A stretch of 64,000 nucleotides of DNA from Nitrospirota bacterium (GCA_021844645.1 JAKBTA010000001.1:27184-91183); one strand, 5' to 3'; numbered from the stretch's first letter, positions 34,420 to 43,222 are shown. Notes: a model not told the origin generated them from the sequence alone. Numbers and translations are program-made.

Positions 34420-34911
34420 ATGGCATCGGAAATGTCATTTGATATCGTTTCCAAGGTTGACATGCAGGAAGCCAAAAATGCTGTGGAGCAGACCAATAAG
34501 GAGATTCTCACGCGATTTGACCTCAAGGACTCAAAATCCGAGGTCAAATGGGACAAGTCTGATCTGATCCTTGAAGCCAAGGATGTTCACAAGTTAAAAT
34601 CAGTCAATGAAATCCTAGACTCGAAATGTCTCAGACGGGGGATTTCCCTGAAGAATCTCGACAAGGAAAAGGTTGAGGAGGCATTGGGTGGGACAGCAAG
34701 GCAGCGTATTCGTTTCAAACAGGGATTGTCTTCAGAAAATGCCAAGGAAATTGTCAAGGAGATCAAGGGGACCAAATTGAAGGTTCAGCCGCAGATTCAG
34801 GGAGACACCGTGCGTGTTTCCGGAAAATCCAGGGATGACCTTCAGGAGGTTATCCAGATTCTCAAGAACAAGGACTTTGGTATTGATTTGCAGTTCACCA
34901 ATTACCGGTAG
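34420..34911 (+). CDS. yajQ: YajQ-family nucleotide-binding protein
   Basis: A 163-residue YajQ protein with the family opening MSFDIVSKVDMQEAKNAVEQ, TRFDLKDSKSEV, RGISLKNLD and VRVSGKSRDDLQEVIQ. It has two ferredoxin-like folds. Some members bind cyclic di-GMP and act in transcription, others bind nucleic acid; which applies here is unknown. A GGDEF protein is coded at 55-57 kb, but no direct link is visible. GGAAAGGAG stands before the ATG. Confidence 0.92.
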   Translation: MASEMSFDIVSKVDMQEAKNAVEQTNKEILTRFDLKDSKSEVKWDKSDLILEAKDVHKLKSVNEILDSKCLRRGISLKNLDKEKVEEALGGTARQRIRFKQGLSSENAKEIVKEIKGTKLKVQPQIQGDTVRVSGKSRDDLQEVIQILKNKDFGIDLQFTNYR

Positions 34912-34999
34912 CCAATGGTGTTTTAAGACCTTTTGGTGTGTTCTGGTTCTCCAACCGATTCCGTGACAACGTATCTTGATTCCAGGGAATATTCTGGAG

Positions 35000-36004
35000 A
35001 TGGGGGGGCATGTGTGCTTTAGAAAAAAAATTCTGGGATCCTTGTTCTTTTTAGGGCTTTTGGTCCAGACATCCTGCATTACGGTAAACCTGCTGCCGCA
35101 AAGTAACGGGTTGACGGAGGAAATCGTTTCTGGAAAAGGTTCTCCGGATAAATTGTTGCTCATCCCCATTGACGGATTTATCGGAGACAGGGCTCAAAAG
35201 GGAATCCCGTTTTTAGGTGGACGGGAAGACACTGTTACTGCAACGCGTTCAATGCTGAAAAAGGCGGAACATGATCCGAGCGTCAGGGGTGTCATCTTCC
35301 TGATTGATAGCCCCGGGGGATCTGTGACAGCCTCAGACCGTATTTATCATATGATCCGTTCATTCCGCCAGAGACATCCCATCCCTGTTTTTGCCCTTGT
35401 CGAGGACATAGGGGCTTCTGGTGCTTATTATATTGCAATGGGTGCAGATGAGGTTTGGGTTCATCCGACCAGTATTGTAGGGAGCATCGGCGTTGTTGTT
35501 TTCAATGTTGGTGTTACCGGTTTGATGAAGAAGATTGGGGTTACCGACCGGTCAATTACGTCGGGGGACGAAAAAGAGATGGGCTCTCCCTTCAGGCATA
35601 TGTCGAGCAAGGATCAGCAAATCTTTCAGGATCTGGTGGGAGACCTCTATGGGCAGTTTTTGGGAGTTGTCTCGAAAAGCCGGCAGATTGCTCCGGAGCA
35701 GCTGAAGCCGATCGCTGATGGGAGGGTTTACACCGCCAAACAGGCTATCAAGCTTCATCTTGTCGACAGGATCGGTTACAGGGAGGACTTGGTCACCCAC
35801 CTCGAGCGAGTCATGCACGTCAGTAAGTTTGAGCTTGTACGCTATCGGGAGCCCTTTTTGTCCGGAACAGGACTGTTTGGTGAATCAAGCCCTGTAGGGT
35901 CTCCGGTGGCTGATCCATCCCTTCTTATTCCAGCGCTTAAAAAGCTTGGTCCTACACCTCTTTATTTCTGGTCTCCCTCTCTTGGTGGGGGGAGCATGAA
36001 GTAG
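35000..36004 (+). CDS. sppA: Signal peptide peptidase SppA-type protease
   Basis: A serine protease of about 334 residues that degrades signal peptides at the membrane. A hydrophobic N-terminus ends at LLVQTSC, a possible lipobox. Family motifs: LIDSPGGSVTASD, DIGASGAYYIAMGADEVW (with the nucleophile Ser), PTSIVGSIGVV, and TSGDEKEMGSPFRHM holding the catalytic Lys. The start is unclear: TTG at 34976, ATG at 35000 or GTG at 35012 (GGGGGGG just upstream) are possible. The 3' end overlaps a convergent gene. Confidence 0.88.
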   Translation: MGGHVCFRKKILGSLFFLGLLVQTSCITVNLLPQSNGLTEEIVSGKGSPDKLLLIPIDGFIGDRAQKGIPFLGGREDTVTATRSMLKKAEHDPSVRGVIFLIDSPGGSVTASDRIYHMIRSFRQRHPIPVFALVEDIGASGAYYIAMGADEVWVHPTSIVGSIGVVVFNVGVTGLMKKIGVTDRSITSGDEKEMGSPFRHMSSKDQQIFQDLVGDLYGQFLGVVSKSRQIAPEQLKPIADGRVYTAKQAIKLHLVDRIGYREDLVTHLERVMHVSKFELVRYREPFLSGTGLFGESSPVGSPVADPSLLIPALKKLGPTPLYFWSPSLGGGSMK

Positions 36005-36336
36005 GGCGATTCTCCCAGCAATTTCCATGTTTTTTCGGGGTGGCTTTTACAAAAAGCCGCCCTTTTTTTTTGATGAAACTGCTCCCATGCTGTTTTTAGT
36101 GAAGGGGATTTGATCAGGTCTTTTGTTGACGCGGGATGGGTGCAAATCTCCCTGAGTTGAGCCGGTGTCAGGGCGTGGTAGATCTGAAGGGCAAAATGCC
36201 GATGGGTTTGTCCCCAGTATGCAACAGGATATTCCCCATCAGCTCCGAACGCGGCGCTACTTCCTGTTGCGATAATGAATCCGGCGGCAGCGGCTACGAG
36301 GATAGCCGTTTTGTAACCCAGTTTTCTCTGATTCAT
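35962..36336 (-). CDS. Small exported protein, unknown
   Basis: A 124-residue protein with a signal peptide (basic start, hydrophobic core about residues 11-25, likely cleavage after SSAAFGA). The mature part has two cysteines (REICTH and AAFCKS), which could form a disulfide in the periplasm. AAAGGAG precedes the ATG. Its 3' end overlaps the 3' end of sppA by 43 bases, and the sppA terminator lies inside it. No family recognised. The signal peptide and ribosome site argue that it is real. Confidence 0.65.
   Translation of the reverse strand: MNQRKLGYKTAILVAAAAGFIIATGSSAAFGADGEYPVAYWGQTHRHFALQIYHALTPAQLREICTHPASTKDLIKSPSLKTAWEQFHQKKRAAFCKSHPEKTWKLLGESPYFMLPPPREGDQK
36037..36070 (+). terminator. 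Intrinsic terminator of sppA
   Basis: GGGTGGCTTT pairs with AAAGCCGCCC (one G-U wobble), with a short loop, followed by a run of nine T (about 36063-36071). It is oriented on the plus strand, about 33 bases behind the sppA stop, and lies inside the convergent exported-protein gene. Confidence 0.75.
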
Positions 36337-36348
36337 TGCTGCTCCTTT

Positions 36349-37617
36349 CTAAGCATTTTCAGGCAAGAAGACCCAAAAAAGGTCATTCAGATTGGTTCCG
36401 GTCGCTCCGGTTTTGATCGCCCACCCTGTTTTTTGAACAACAGGCTTTGTATTATGACTTCTTAATGCATTTTGTATATGGAATTGTTTTAGTTTTCCGA
36501 ATCCGGATCCGGGAATGATACATCCTGCAAGTCCTGAGTTGCCGTCGATTCCATCTGTTGCCAATGCTCCGACAACAAATGAATGGAGCCCTCCGTCATG
36601 GAGTGTTTGGGCGATTGACAATGCAAGTTCGAGCGTTCGTCCACCCTCTCCGTTACTTGTTCCTATCGAGACAGTTGTCTCTCCTGATCCGATAAAAAGT
36701 TGATTGTTTCCAGAGGGTCGTCTGTCGTAAAGCATGAGAGACGCAAGTGTTATGCCAACAGTCTGTGCCTCGCCCTTTATTTTATCTGACCAGATATGGA
36801 TGTCTGTATTGGGCACCTCAAGGATCCCGCTGGATCTCAAAATGGCTGTTCGGGAGTCTCCGATCACAATCGGTTCATGGAGCAGGAGAGAAGTGTTTCT
36901 GGCAGAGGCAACTCTTCGGGATGGGTTTGGGATCTTGCAGTCGATATCAAGCGATTTCAGGATATTGCTTGCAGTGGCTCTGTTTCCCAAGTCGGAGGGG
37001 ATGGTCGGTCCTGATCCGACCATATAGGATGGCATACCCGGAGTGTCCGAGAGAATTATGGTTAATGATTCTGATCCATGGAAAAAGTCCAGAAGCTTTC
37101 CGCCCTTGACACTGGAGAGAGCTGTCCTGACTTGGTTGATCTCTTCAATCGGCAGGCCTTTTTTCATCAATGAACCAATGACTTGAACTTTTTTCTCCAG
37201 GGTGATTGGACTGACTGGTGCTGCAAGCAGGCTTGATGTTCCTCCGGAAATCGCCGCAATGAGAGCTGTTCTTGTGGGAAGTGATGAGATCTTTTCCAGA
37301 ACAATTTTTGTGGATTCAATGCTCAAAGGTCCGGGGAAAGGGTGTTCACCGGTGAGGGCTGGATAGTTTTTCGGTGGTACAGATCCCTGTGGAATTAATG
37401 TTAAAGTCTTTTCAGCAGGTATTCGCCATCGACCGGAAATCGCCTCGGTCATTTCTGCGGCGGCTTTCCCGATTGACAGCAGAAAAAGAGGGTCTCTCAG
37501 TCCAAGTTCTTCTGGTCGGGATGGAATCTCCTGGGAGATGAGCTCTTTTGGTGAAAGAGCTTTAAGGATTTTATTGATGGACTGTCTCGAATGCTTCGCG
37601 TACTGCTCTTCATTCAA
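36349..37617 (-). CDS. Glycerate 2-kinase (GckA/TtuD, DUF4147-MOFRL family)
   Basis: A protein of about 422 residues. The N-terminal DUF4147 domain has SIGKAAAEM, GEHPFPGPLS, AISGGTSSLL, INQVRTALSSVKGGKL and LSDTPGM; the MOFRL domain has GSGETTVSIG, GGRTLELALS and GALATDGIDGNSGLAGC. Such enzymes phosphorylate glycerate to 2-phosphoglycerate, linking glyoxylate/photorespiration-type salvage with glycolysis. TTG at 37615-37617 is the likely start, with AAGGAG nine bases upstream; a TTG six bases earlier overlaps the YHS gene stop. Longer starts run inside that gene. Confidence 0.88.
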   Translation of the reverse strand: MNEEQYAKHSRQSINKILKALSPKELISQEIPSRPEELGLRDPLFLLSIGKAAAEMTEAISGRWRIPAEKTLTLIPQGSVPPKNYPALTGEHPFPGPLSIESTKIVLEKISSLPTRTALIAAISGGTSSLLAAPVSPITLEKKVQVIGSLMKKGLPIEEINQVRTALSSVKGGKLLDFFHGSESLTIILSDTPGMPSYMVGSGPTIPSDLGNRATASNILKSLDIDCKIPNPSRRVASARNTSLLLHEPIVIGDSRTAILRSSGILEVPNTDIHIWSDKIKGEAQTVGITLASLMLYDRRPSGNNQLFIGSGETTVSIGTSNGEGGRTLELALSIAQTLHDGGLHSFVVGALATDGIDGNSGLAGCIIPGSGFGKLKQFHIQNALRSHNTKPVVQKTGWAIKTGATGTNLNDLFWVFLPENA

Positions 37618-37619
37618 AC

Positions 37620-37865
37620 TCAATGGCTCCTTGTATACTTTTCCTGGCAATCGGAACTGCAAAAGTAGAGTGTGCCGTTTTCAGACTTCGCCTTCAGTGT
37701 CGATGGGGCTTCCGGGTCGACAAAAGTTCCGCAAACAGGATCTCTCTGGAGTGCGGCAGATTGTAATGTCGGAGTCTTGTGTGCGGTTCCCGGGCGCAGA
37801 AATTTTAGAAGAATCAGTATTCCAGGAATGAGCATGAGAAAAAATAATAATCGTATAAGAAGCAT
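37620..37865 (-). CDS. YHS-domain-like small membrane protein (PP0621-type)
   Basis: An 81-residue protein with one N-terminal helix (about residues 3-23) and a YHS-like zinc or metal-binding domain: DPVCGTFVDPE, then LYFCSSDCQEKY. This matches the PP0621/MYND-like short proteins often found near glycerate or metal genes. It is co-directional with the glycerate kinase gene, whose start overlaps its stop. The start is near that of the divergent methyltransferase gene, so the promoters overlap. Confidence 0.75.
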   Translation of the reverse strand: MLLIRLLFFLMLIPGILILLKFLRPGTAHKTPTLQSAALQRDPVCGTFVDPEAPSTLKAKSENGTLYFCSSDCQEKYTRSH

Positions 37866-37891
37866 TGAACCTCTCTATGGAGCCGGAAAAT

Positions 37892-39022
37892 ATGGCTATT
37901 AGGACGATGGCTTTTCGGGACTATATGGAATGGTCCCTTTTTGATCCGGATATAGGGTACTACACGTGTCGGGCTAAAATCGGTTTGTCCGGGAGTGACT
38001 TTATCACTGCTCCTGAGGTCAGTCCCGTTTTCTCTCTCCTTATATCGGAACAGATCATAGAGCTTGATGATTATCTCGGAAATCCGGAGAAATTTTATCT
38101 GATTGAGGCAGGGCCCGGCAATGGGACGATGATGCGTTCAGTTCTCACCTGCATAAAACTGCTCCATCCTCATCTTTTTGAACGGGTTTGTCCCATGATG
38201 ATCGAGACAAGCCCATTTTTAAGGCAGCAGCAATTCAAGAGGCTGTCAAGCCTGTCTTTGAAAAATGCTCCCGTCTGGATGGAGATGAATAGCCTTCCGG
38301 TGGAGAAGGTCGATGGAGTTATTCTTGGAAATGAATTCCTTGATGCTCTTCCTGCCCACTGGATCAGGATGGCAGGAGGTGGGCTGGAGGAGGTTTATGT
38401 CGAGGTCGACGCGGACAGGGTTCTTGGACATTCTTATGAGCCTCTTGTCAATCGGGATATCGTCAACTACCTTGACTGGATCGGTGTCGAGTTGCCGGAA
38501 GGGTGCGAAACGGACATTTCGATTGATGCCATTTCTGTTCTGGGTAAGCTCGATTCCATTCTGGACCGGGGTTTTATGCTATGGATCGATTACGGGGACA
38601 GCGCTTCCGAAAAATACTCACAGAGAAGGAGTCGTGGAACGATCAGGGGATTCAAGGACCACCAGTTGATCGACCAGGTCTTCGATCATCCGGCAGGAAG
38701 CATCGACCTTACTGCACATGTCGATTTCAGCGGGGTTATGAAGCGCCTTGTTGAGTTGGGGCATCGGTTTGAGGGGTATAGCGACCAGATGTCCTACCTT
38801 ATTGCGCTTGGGATTGACCAGGTCCTTCAGGAGAATCAATTAAGCAAGGAAGAAGTTATTGCGGCGTCGACGCTTTTTCATCCCCTTCAGATGGGGAGAG
38901 TCTTCAAGGTATTGCTGACTTCAAAGGGAATCGGACCCAAGAAGGCAATGAAGGGATTCCCTCGGGAATCCCTTCTCCCTCTTCTGGTGCCGGACCGGGG
39001 AGATCCTGGTTTGTTTGGGTGA
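37892..39022 (+). CDS. Class I SAM-dependent methyltransferase, MidA/NDUFAF7 (DUF185) family
   Basis: A protein of about 376 residues. It opens with FRDYMEWSLFDPDIGYYT and has SDFITAPEVSPVF, the SAM-binding IEAGPGNGTMM, the GVILGNEFLDALP block and LWIDYGDS: the COG1565/MidA pattern. Mitochondrial NDUFAF7 methylates an arginine of complex I; bacterial roles are unclear. GGAG stands nine bases before the ATG at 37892; ATG at 37877 and TTG at 37865 are alternatives. It converges with the cytochrome gene at 39024. Confidence 0.88.
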   Translation: MAIRTMAFRDYMEWSLFDPDIGYYTCRAKIGLSGSDFITAPEVSPVFSLLISEQIIELDDYLGNPEKFYLIEAGPGNGTMMRSVLTCIKLLHPHLFERVCPMMIETSPFLRQQQFKRLSSLSLKNAPVWMEMNSLPVEKVDGVILGNEFLDALPAHWIRMAGGGLEEVYVEVDADRVLGHSYEPLVNRDIVNYLDWIGVELPEGCETDISIDAISVLGKLDSILDRGFMLWIDYGDSASEKYSQRRSRGTIRGFKDHQLIDQVFDHPAGSIDLTAHVDFSGVMKRLVELGHRFEGYSDQMSYLIALGIDQVLQENQLSKEEVIAASTLFHPLQMGRVFKVLLTSKGIGPKKAMKGFPRESLLPLLVPDRGDPGLFG

Positions 39023-39023
39023 T

Positions 39024-39377
39024 TCAGTGCTTCGTTGAGATGTTCGACAGAATATAGCTGGTAACGGCGTCTGTCTCGTCAGCGGAAAGGTATTTTTTTC
39101 CAGTTTGTTCCATATAGCGGTTCATTTTTTTGACAAGGACTTTCCATTGGTCTGGGGTATGTGTGCTGAAAACAGGAAGAGTATGGCATTGCACGCATGA
39201 TTCCTCAAAAAGTGTTTTTCCGGATGCAAGGGGAAAAACTCTTGAAAGGTCCTGTGAGCTCTCCCTTGCAACTTTTTTTTCCGGAAGCGAGATGAGAATA
39301 CCAAAGGCTACCAATGCGAAAAGAGCTGTCAGTCCAATTGCTGTCGAGTTCTTCATGGGAGGGGTAATCGGGCTCAT
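39024..39377 (-). CDS. Small monohaem cytochrome c
   Basis: A 117-residue protein with an N-terminal membrane helix (about residues 13-31) and a compact cytochrome c domain. The haem site is CVQCH (about residues 61-65), followed by MNRYMEQTGKKYLSADE and a C-terminal helix (AVTSYILSNIS) as in short class I cytochromes. Iron oxidisers use several small periplasmic cytochromes; the partner is unknown. It overlaps the lipoprotein gene upstream by four bases. Confidence 0.8.
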   Translation of the reverse strand: MSPITPPMKNSTAIGLTALFALVAFGILISLPEKKVARESSQDLSRVFPLASGKTLFEESCVQCHTLPVFSTHTPDQWKVLVKKMNRYMEQTGKKYLSADETDAVTSYILSNISTKH

Positions 39378-39994
39378 GAAGACTCCTTTCCTGTCCGGAG
39401 AATCATTGGAATAAGTTCGTGTCTGATTTCATCATCGACCATCGATCCAATGAGTGACGGAGGGGTGCTGCGATGGAAGAGCGCATCCGGTGTCGGCGAC
39501 TGATGTCGGGTTATTGTTCCCGACATTGACCGGGTCGTGCCATCGGATGATCGTGTAATGATCTTGTAGCTTAAAATGACAACTGCCTTTTGGCGGACGT
39601 TGAGTGGTGCAGCCGAAACCCTGTCTTCGATCTTTTCAATGGAAACAGAAACGGTCAAAGGGTGGTTTGATGTTTTGGCCATTTGTACCGAGAATCCCTC
39701 GTCAACAAGGTCCTGCTCGATTTTTTTCTGGATGCTTTGAGAGAGGGACTCCCTGACAAGCAAGTGGGACCTGCTCCCGAGAGCATGGAAGAGGGTTCCG
39801 AGTCTTTTTCCGTTACCAGTGTCCGTTACGGGAAGGAGCCAGACAGAGATGCCCTGGGAGGTATTGTCAGGGGGAGGGGATTTGGGAAATTTAAGCCCTC
39901 CAACGATTACCGGAGGTTCCAGAGAGTTTGCGCATCCTGCCAGCAGGGCTATTGTGCCAAATGCAAAAAAACCGACCAGTGTTCTTTTTCTCAT
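39374..39994 (-). CDS. Lipoprotein, unknown
   Basis: A 206-residue protein with a type II signal peptide: MRKRTL, a hydrophobic core and LLAGC as lipobox, with Cys at about residue 21. The mature part has mixed alpha/beta character (LTVSVSIEKIEDR, VVILSYKI) and recalls the LptE-like/FlgO-type small lipoproteins without a clear match. The ATG at 39992-39994 has AAGGA upstream, while an earlier ATG at 40048 would put the signal peptide inside the chain. It lies between an exported protein and a cytochrome c gene on the same strand. Confidence 0.68.
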   Translation of the reverse strand: MRKRTLVGFFAFGTIALLAGCANSLEPPVIVGGLKFPKSPPPDNTSQGISVWLLPVTDTGNGKRLGTLFHALGSRSHLLVRESLSQSIQKKIEQDLVDEGFSVQMAKTSNHPLTVSVSIEKIEDRVSAAPLNVRQKAVVILSYKIITRSSDGTTRSMSGTITRHQSPTPDALFHRSTPPSLIGSMVDDEIRHELIPMILRTGKESS

Positions 39995-40013
39995 GGATGA
40001 TTTTCCTTCGTTT

Positions 40014-40430
40014 TTATTGTCCGGGAAGAACCTTGACCGACCCCTCATAATCGCTTTTCTGGCCTTTTGGAGGGTTCAGCCAGAGAAGCTTGACTGAGTG
40101 GATCCCAATGGTTAAAGGCGGAAGGTCTATCGATGCTTTTTTTGTCCTCGATATGTCGGATATTGCAACCGCTTTTCCATCAATGTCAACTTCCATGCGA
40201 TAAAACTGATCATTGACAGGAGATTGGGGGAAAAACACCTGGATGGTCATTTTTGTATTATTCTTTGCCGGTGCGGGCCATACAATGCGAAGTTCTTTTT
40301 GTGAAGAGTTTGCATGTCCGACTGTTTTGTTCATCAGAAGCATTGACAGAACTGCGAATGTCATGAGGGTCATTTTTTTCAGGGCAAACTGATTCGACAG
40401 GTTGCTGACCCTTTGATAGAATGCTTCCAT
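40014..40430 (-). CDS. Exported protein, unknown
   Basis: A protein of about 138 residues with a hydrophobic segment (LMTFAVLSMLLMN) followed by VGHANSS, a likely cleavage site. The mature domain has short beta-like stretches (MTIQVFFPQS, HSVKLLWLNPPKG) as in Ig-like or chaperone folds; no family is recognised. The start is uncertain: ATG at 40430, whose first two bases overlap the divergent DUF2127 start, or an internal ATG at 40373 at the signal peptide. No convincing ribosome site at either. Confidence 0.55.
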   Translation of the reverse strand: MEAFYQRVSNLSNQFALKKMTLMTFAVLSMLLMNKTVGHANSSQKELRIVWPAPAKNNTKMTIQVFFPQSPVNDQFYRMEVDIDGKAVAISDISRTKKASIDLPPLTIGIHSVKLLWLNPPKGQKSDYEGSVKVLPGQ

Positions 40431-40929
40431 GCTGATCAAGTCCTCATCCCCCCTATTCTTAAAATACATCATTGCAGAGCGCGTTGCTAAGGGTTCTCTG
40501 GTATTGGCACTCGGAATCGGTGGACTGTCCCTTGTCCCGCTGGATTTGTCAAGCCTTGTCCAGAAGGTGGGTATGACTCTGCACATAGAAGTTGACAGTC
40601 CCTGGCTGGACTATCTTATTCATGCTTCCGGAAGAATCAATCCTGTAGCCCTTAAGGTTGCATCCTTCCTGATCGTCTGTTACGGAGTGCTGAACTACAT
40701 TGTTGCATGGGGTTTGCACCGGAGATTCCGGTGGGCCGAATATATGACCATTATTGAAATATCTGCGTTGATTCCATTTGAAGTTTACGCGATCGACCAG
40801 AAGTTTTCCCTATTTCGCCTAGCCGCTTTTTGTGTCAATATCCTGATTGTTTGGTATCTGCTGAAGAATCGTTCCCTTTTTCATTCGATGTCGAAGGATG
40901 CAGAGCCGATTCTTCCCCCTTCGGTCTGA
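40429..40929 (+). CDS. DUF2127 membrane protein
   Basis: A 166-residue protein with four membrane helices that matches the DUF2127 pattern: YIIAERVAKGSLVLALG, then DSPWLDYLI, VALKVASFLIVCYGVLNYIVAWGL, RRFRWAEYMTII and LIPFEVYAI. The function of the family is unknown. The start ATG overlaps the start codon of the divergent exported-protein gene, so one of the two starts may be placed further in. The 3' end overlaps the MFS gene by 32 bases. Confidence 0.75.
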   Translation: MLIKSSSPLFLKYIIAERVAKGSLVLALGIGGLSLVPLDLSSLVQKVGMTLHIEVDSPWLDYLIHASGRINPVALKVASFLIVCYGVLNYIVAWGLHRRFRWAEYMTIIEISALIPFEVYAIDQKFSLFRLAAFCVNILIVWYLLKNRSLFHSMSKDAEPILPPSV

Positions 40930-42133
40930 AGATTCCTTGCTTATCCTCCTTTTTTTGTCGAATTGCCTGAATTATCTTGACAGGCAACTCTTTCTTTCCC
41001 TTCTTCCTGCGATGAAAAACCTCTACCAACTCAGTGATCCTGTTATTGGTCTTCTTTCCTCCTCCTTTACTTTTGCCTATCTTGCCGCAGCCCCTGTTGC
41101 CGGTTTTTGGGGAACGAGGTTTAAAATGGAAAAGATGCTTGGTGGAGGTATTCTGCTTTTTTCGATCGGGATGCTTGTTGCCGCCCTGGCTGAGTTCAGG
41201 TGGATGCTTTTCCTGGGAAGATTCCTCACCGGCTTCGGTGAGGCGGTTCTGTCAACACTGGGACCTGTCTACCTCTACAATCTTGTCTCTTCTTCGAAAG
41301 GAGCAAGGCTTGGGTGGTTTTACCTTGCGATCCCTCTGGGTTCGGCAATGGGCTTTTTGCTGGGAGGTGCCTTTCTTTCGAGACTGAGCGTGGAACAGAT
41401 CCTCATGATTCCTGTTCTTCCCGGATTCCTATTTGCATGGATCTTTATCATGAGGAAAGGGAGCCACTTTCCTGATTCTTTTTATCAGTCTCCTTTGCAA
41501 AAAGATCTTTTCTCGTGGAGGGGGTTTCTGAAAAGGTTTTCCATGGAAGACAGGGCAATGGTCATGATGAGTTTTCAGGTGCAGACGCTTGTGACCTTTG
41601 TTCTTGGCGGGATGGCTGCCTGGATGACTTTTTATTTTATCAGGGTGAAGATGTTTCCTGTCACCTCGATTGAGTCCTTGACCGGTGGGATGCTTTTGGT
41701 TGGAGGAATCACCGGGATGCTTGGAGGAGGGAAGTTGCTGGACAGGGAAATCAGGATTCATCCGGATAGGCCATTTCATGGACCCACCCTTTTGGGTTTG
41801 GGCGCATCTTTGCTGGGGGTCCTGGTTGTTATTGCCGGAAACTCTCTGTTTGTTTGTGGCGCAGGATTGCTTCTTGCCATCTCCGGAATATTTCTTGTTT
41901 TTGTGCCGTTGAACTGGATTCTTCTTTCTCGTGATGCCCAGGTCTCTCCAGCAGTCTTGATCGGAATGAGTCTTTTTGTATCTCATCTTCTTGGCGACCT
42001 CCTTTCCCCCTCCATTATTGGAGAGGTTTCCCAGCAATGGGGGCTTTCCGTTGCAGTTGAAGTCACTCTGATCATTCCTTTGCTCTTTGCCCTTGCAATC
42101 TATGCGATATATGCGAAAAAGAGGGGCTTCTGA
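40898..42133 (+). CDS. Major facilitator superfamily transporter
   Basis: A 411-residue protein with 12 helices. Near the N-terminus NYLDRQLFLSLLPAMK is the typical MFS opening; FGEAVLSTLGPVYLYNLV and the loop-2 region GFWGTRFKMEKMLGG match the GxxxDRxxRR area in weak form. It resembles the Spns/anion-cation symporter subfamilies, but the substrate is unknown. It begins within the end of the DUF2127 gene, and the two are likely coupled. Confidence 0.85.
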   Translation: MQSRFFPLRSEDSLLILLFLSNCLNYLDRQLFLSLLPAMKNLYQLSDPVIGLLSSSFTFAYLAAAPVAGFWGTRFKMEKMLGGGILLFSIGMLVAALAEFRWMLFLGRFLTGFGEAVLSTLGPVYLYNLVSSSKGARLGWFYLAIPLGSAMGFLLGGAFLSRLSVEQILMIPVLPGFLFAWIFIMRKGSHFPDSFYQSPLQKDLFSWRGFLKRFSMEDRAMVMMSFQVQTLVTFVLGGMAAWMTFYFIRVKMFPVTSIESLTGGMLLVGGITGMLGGGKLLDREIRIHPDRPFHGPTLLGLGASLLGVLVVIAGNSLFVCGAGLLLAISGIFLVFVPLNWILLSRDAQVSPAVLIGMSLFVSHLLGDLLSPSIIGEVSQQWGLSVAVEVTLIIPLLFALAIYAIYAKKRGF

Positions 42134-42249
42134 CGGAAGTCATGCCCGGAAGGGTGACTCTTTGACCGGACGGTCTCAATGGAAAAGAATGCGGCCTTGG
42201 TGTAGTATGATTTTAAACAAACATTTTCAGGAAATTGAGGAGGTTCACT

Positions 42250-42708
42250 TTGACCGCAAAGGATTTGATGTCTCGCAGTGTGATTTCGATTTCTCCGGAA
42301 GCTTCCCTGAGGGAGCTGGCGGACCTTCTTGTCCTGAACCGGATCAACGGGGTAGTGGTCTCGAACGTACCAGGAGAATTTCTGGGTGTTGTGGGAGAAC
42401 ATGATCTGATCCATCATGAGAAACCACTTCATATCCCGACAGTTATTTCATTGTTCGATGCATGGCTTTTTCTGGAGCCTCCCTCCCATTTAAAAAAAGA
42501 GATCGAGCGTCTTGCTGCAACCCAGGTCAGGGACATCTATCAACACAATCCACCCACTGTATCCCCGGAAGCCCAGATTGCGGACCTGGCCGGGGTTTTC
42601 GAGAAAACAGGGGTCGATATTCTGCCGGTTCTTGAAAAAGGGAAGCTTGTCGGAGTCATAGGTAGGGGAGATCTTGTTCGGGCCATGGCAGATGGTGAAG
42701 CAACCTGA
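42250..42708 (+). CDS. Tandem CBS-domain protein
   Basis: A 152-residue protein made of two CBS domains: AKDLMSRSVISISPEASLRELADLL, then VRDIYQHNPPTVSPEAQIADLAGVF with DILPVLEKGKLVGVIGRGDLVRAM. CBS pairs bind adenosyl ligands and usually act as sensors. The TTG at 42250 is chosen because GAGGAGG lies about six bases upstream; an earlier TTG at 42235 has no such site. The tsaE start overlaps its 3' end by 17 bases. Confidence 0.85.
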   Translation: MTAKDLMSRSVISISPEASLRELADLLVLNRINGVVVSNVPGEFLGVVGEHDLIHHEKPLHIPTVISLFDAWLFLEPPSHLKKEIERLAATQVRDIYQHNPPTVSPEAQIADLAGVFEKTGVDILPVLEKGKLVGVIGRGDLVRAMADGEAT

Positions 42709-43222
42709 TTCTTCTGTATGGATCCTTCCATCAGAGTTCCAGACGTCGGAATTGGGAGAGTTTTTCGGGAGCAATGCATCTTCTGGAACACTGATACTCC
42801 TGTCCGGTCCGACTGGAATCGGAAAGACCAGCTTTTGTAAGGGAGTGGCCAGATCTCTGGGAATCAGGGAGGTGTTAACCAGTCCAACTTTTTTGACGTG
42901 GCAGTTTTATGAGGGTGGCCGGATCCCCCTGTTTCATGGTGACCTTGACCGCTTTAAAGGGAGTGCCTCCGAGGAGTTTGAATGGGCCCTCACAGAATGT
43001 TCGCAAGAGAAGCTGGCCTTGGTTGAATGGGGGGAAAGGCTCTCCCTTAAAGCGAGAGACCTGTTCGCTGTGACGATCCATCTTTCCTTTTCCTGGGAGG
43101 GTGATCTGGAATGTCCTGGCAGGAGGTTTTCTTTTATTGTCGATTCCCTCTCTCGGGATGTCTCTGGGCTTGAACGCGGAATCAACCTTTTTCTAAATGA
43201 CGGGAAGCGATGGAAGGCTTGA
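42692..43222 (+). CDS. tsaE: tRNA threonylcarbamoyladenosine biosynthesis ATPase TsaE
   Basis: A 176-residue P-loop ATPase required for the t6A37 modification of ANN-decoding tRNAs, acting with TsaB, TsaC and TsaD. Motifs: LSGPTGIGKTSFCKGVARSLG (Walker A), SPTFLTWQFYEGG, LFHGDLDRF (Walker B-like) and ALVEWGERL. It overlaps the CBS gene at one end and the HIT gene at the other. The ATG at 42692 is the likely start, with no strong ribosome site. The other tsa genes are not in the window. Confidence 0.88.
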   Translation: MVKQPDSSVWILPSEFQTSELGEFFGSNASSGTLILLSGPTGIGKTSFCKGVARSLGIREVLTSPTFLTWQFYEGGRIPLFHGDLDRFKGSASEEFEWALTECSQEKLALVEWGERLSLKARDLFAVTIHLSFSWEGDLECPGRRFSFIVDSLSRDVSGLERGINLFLNDGKRWKA

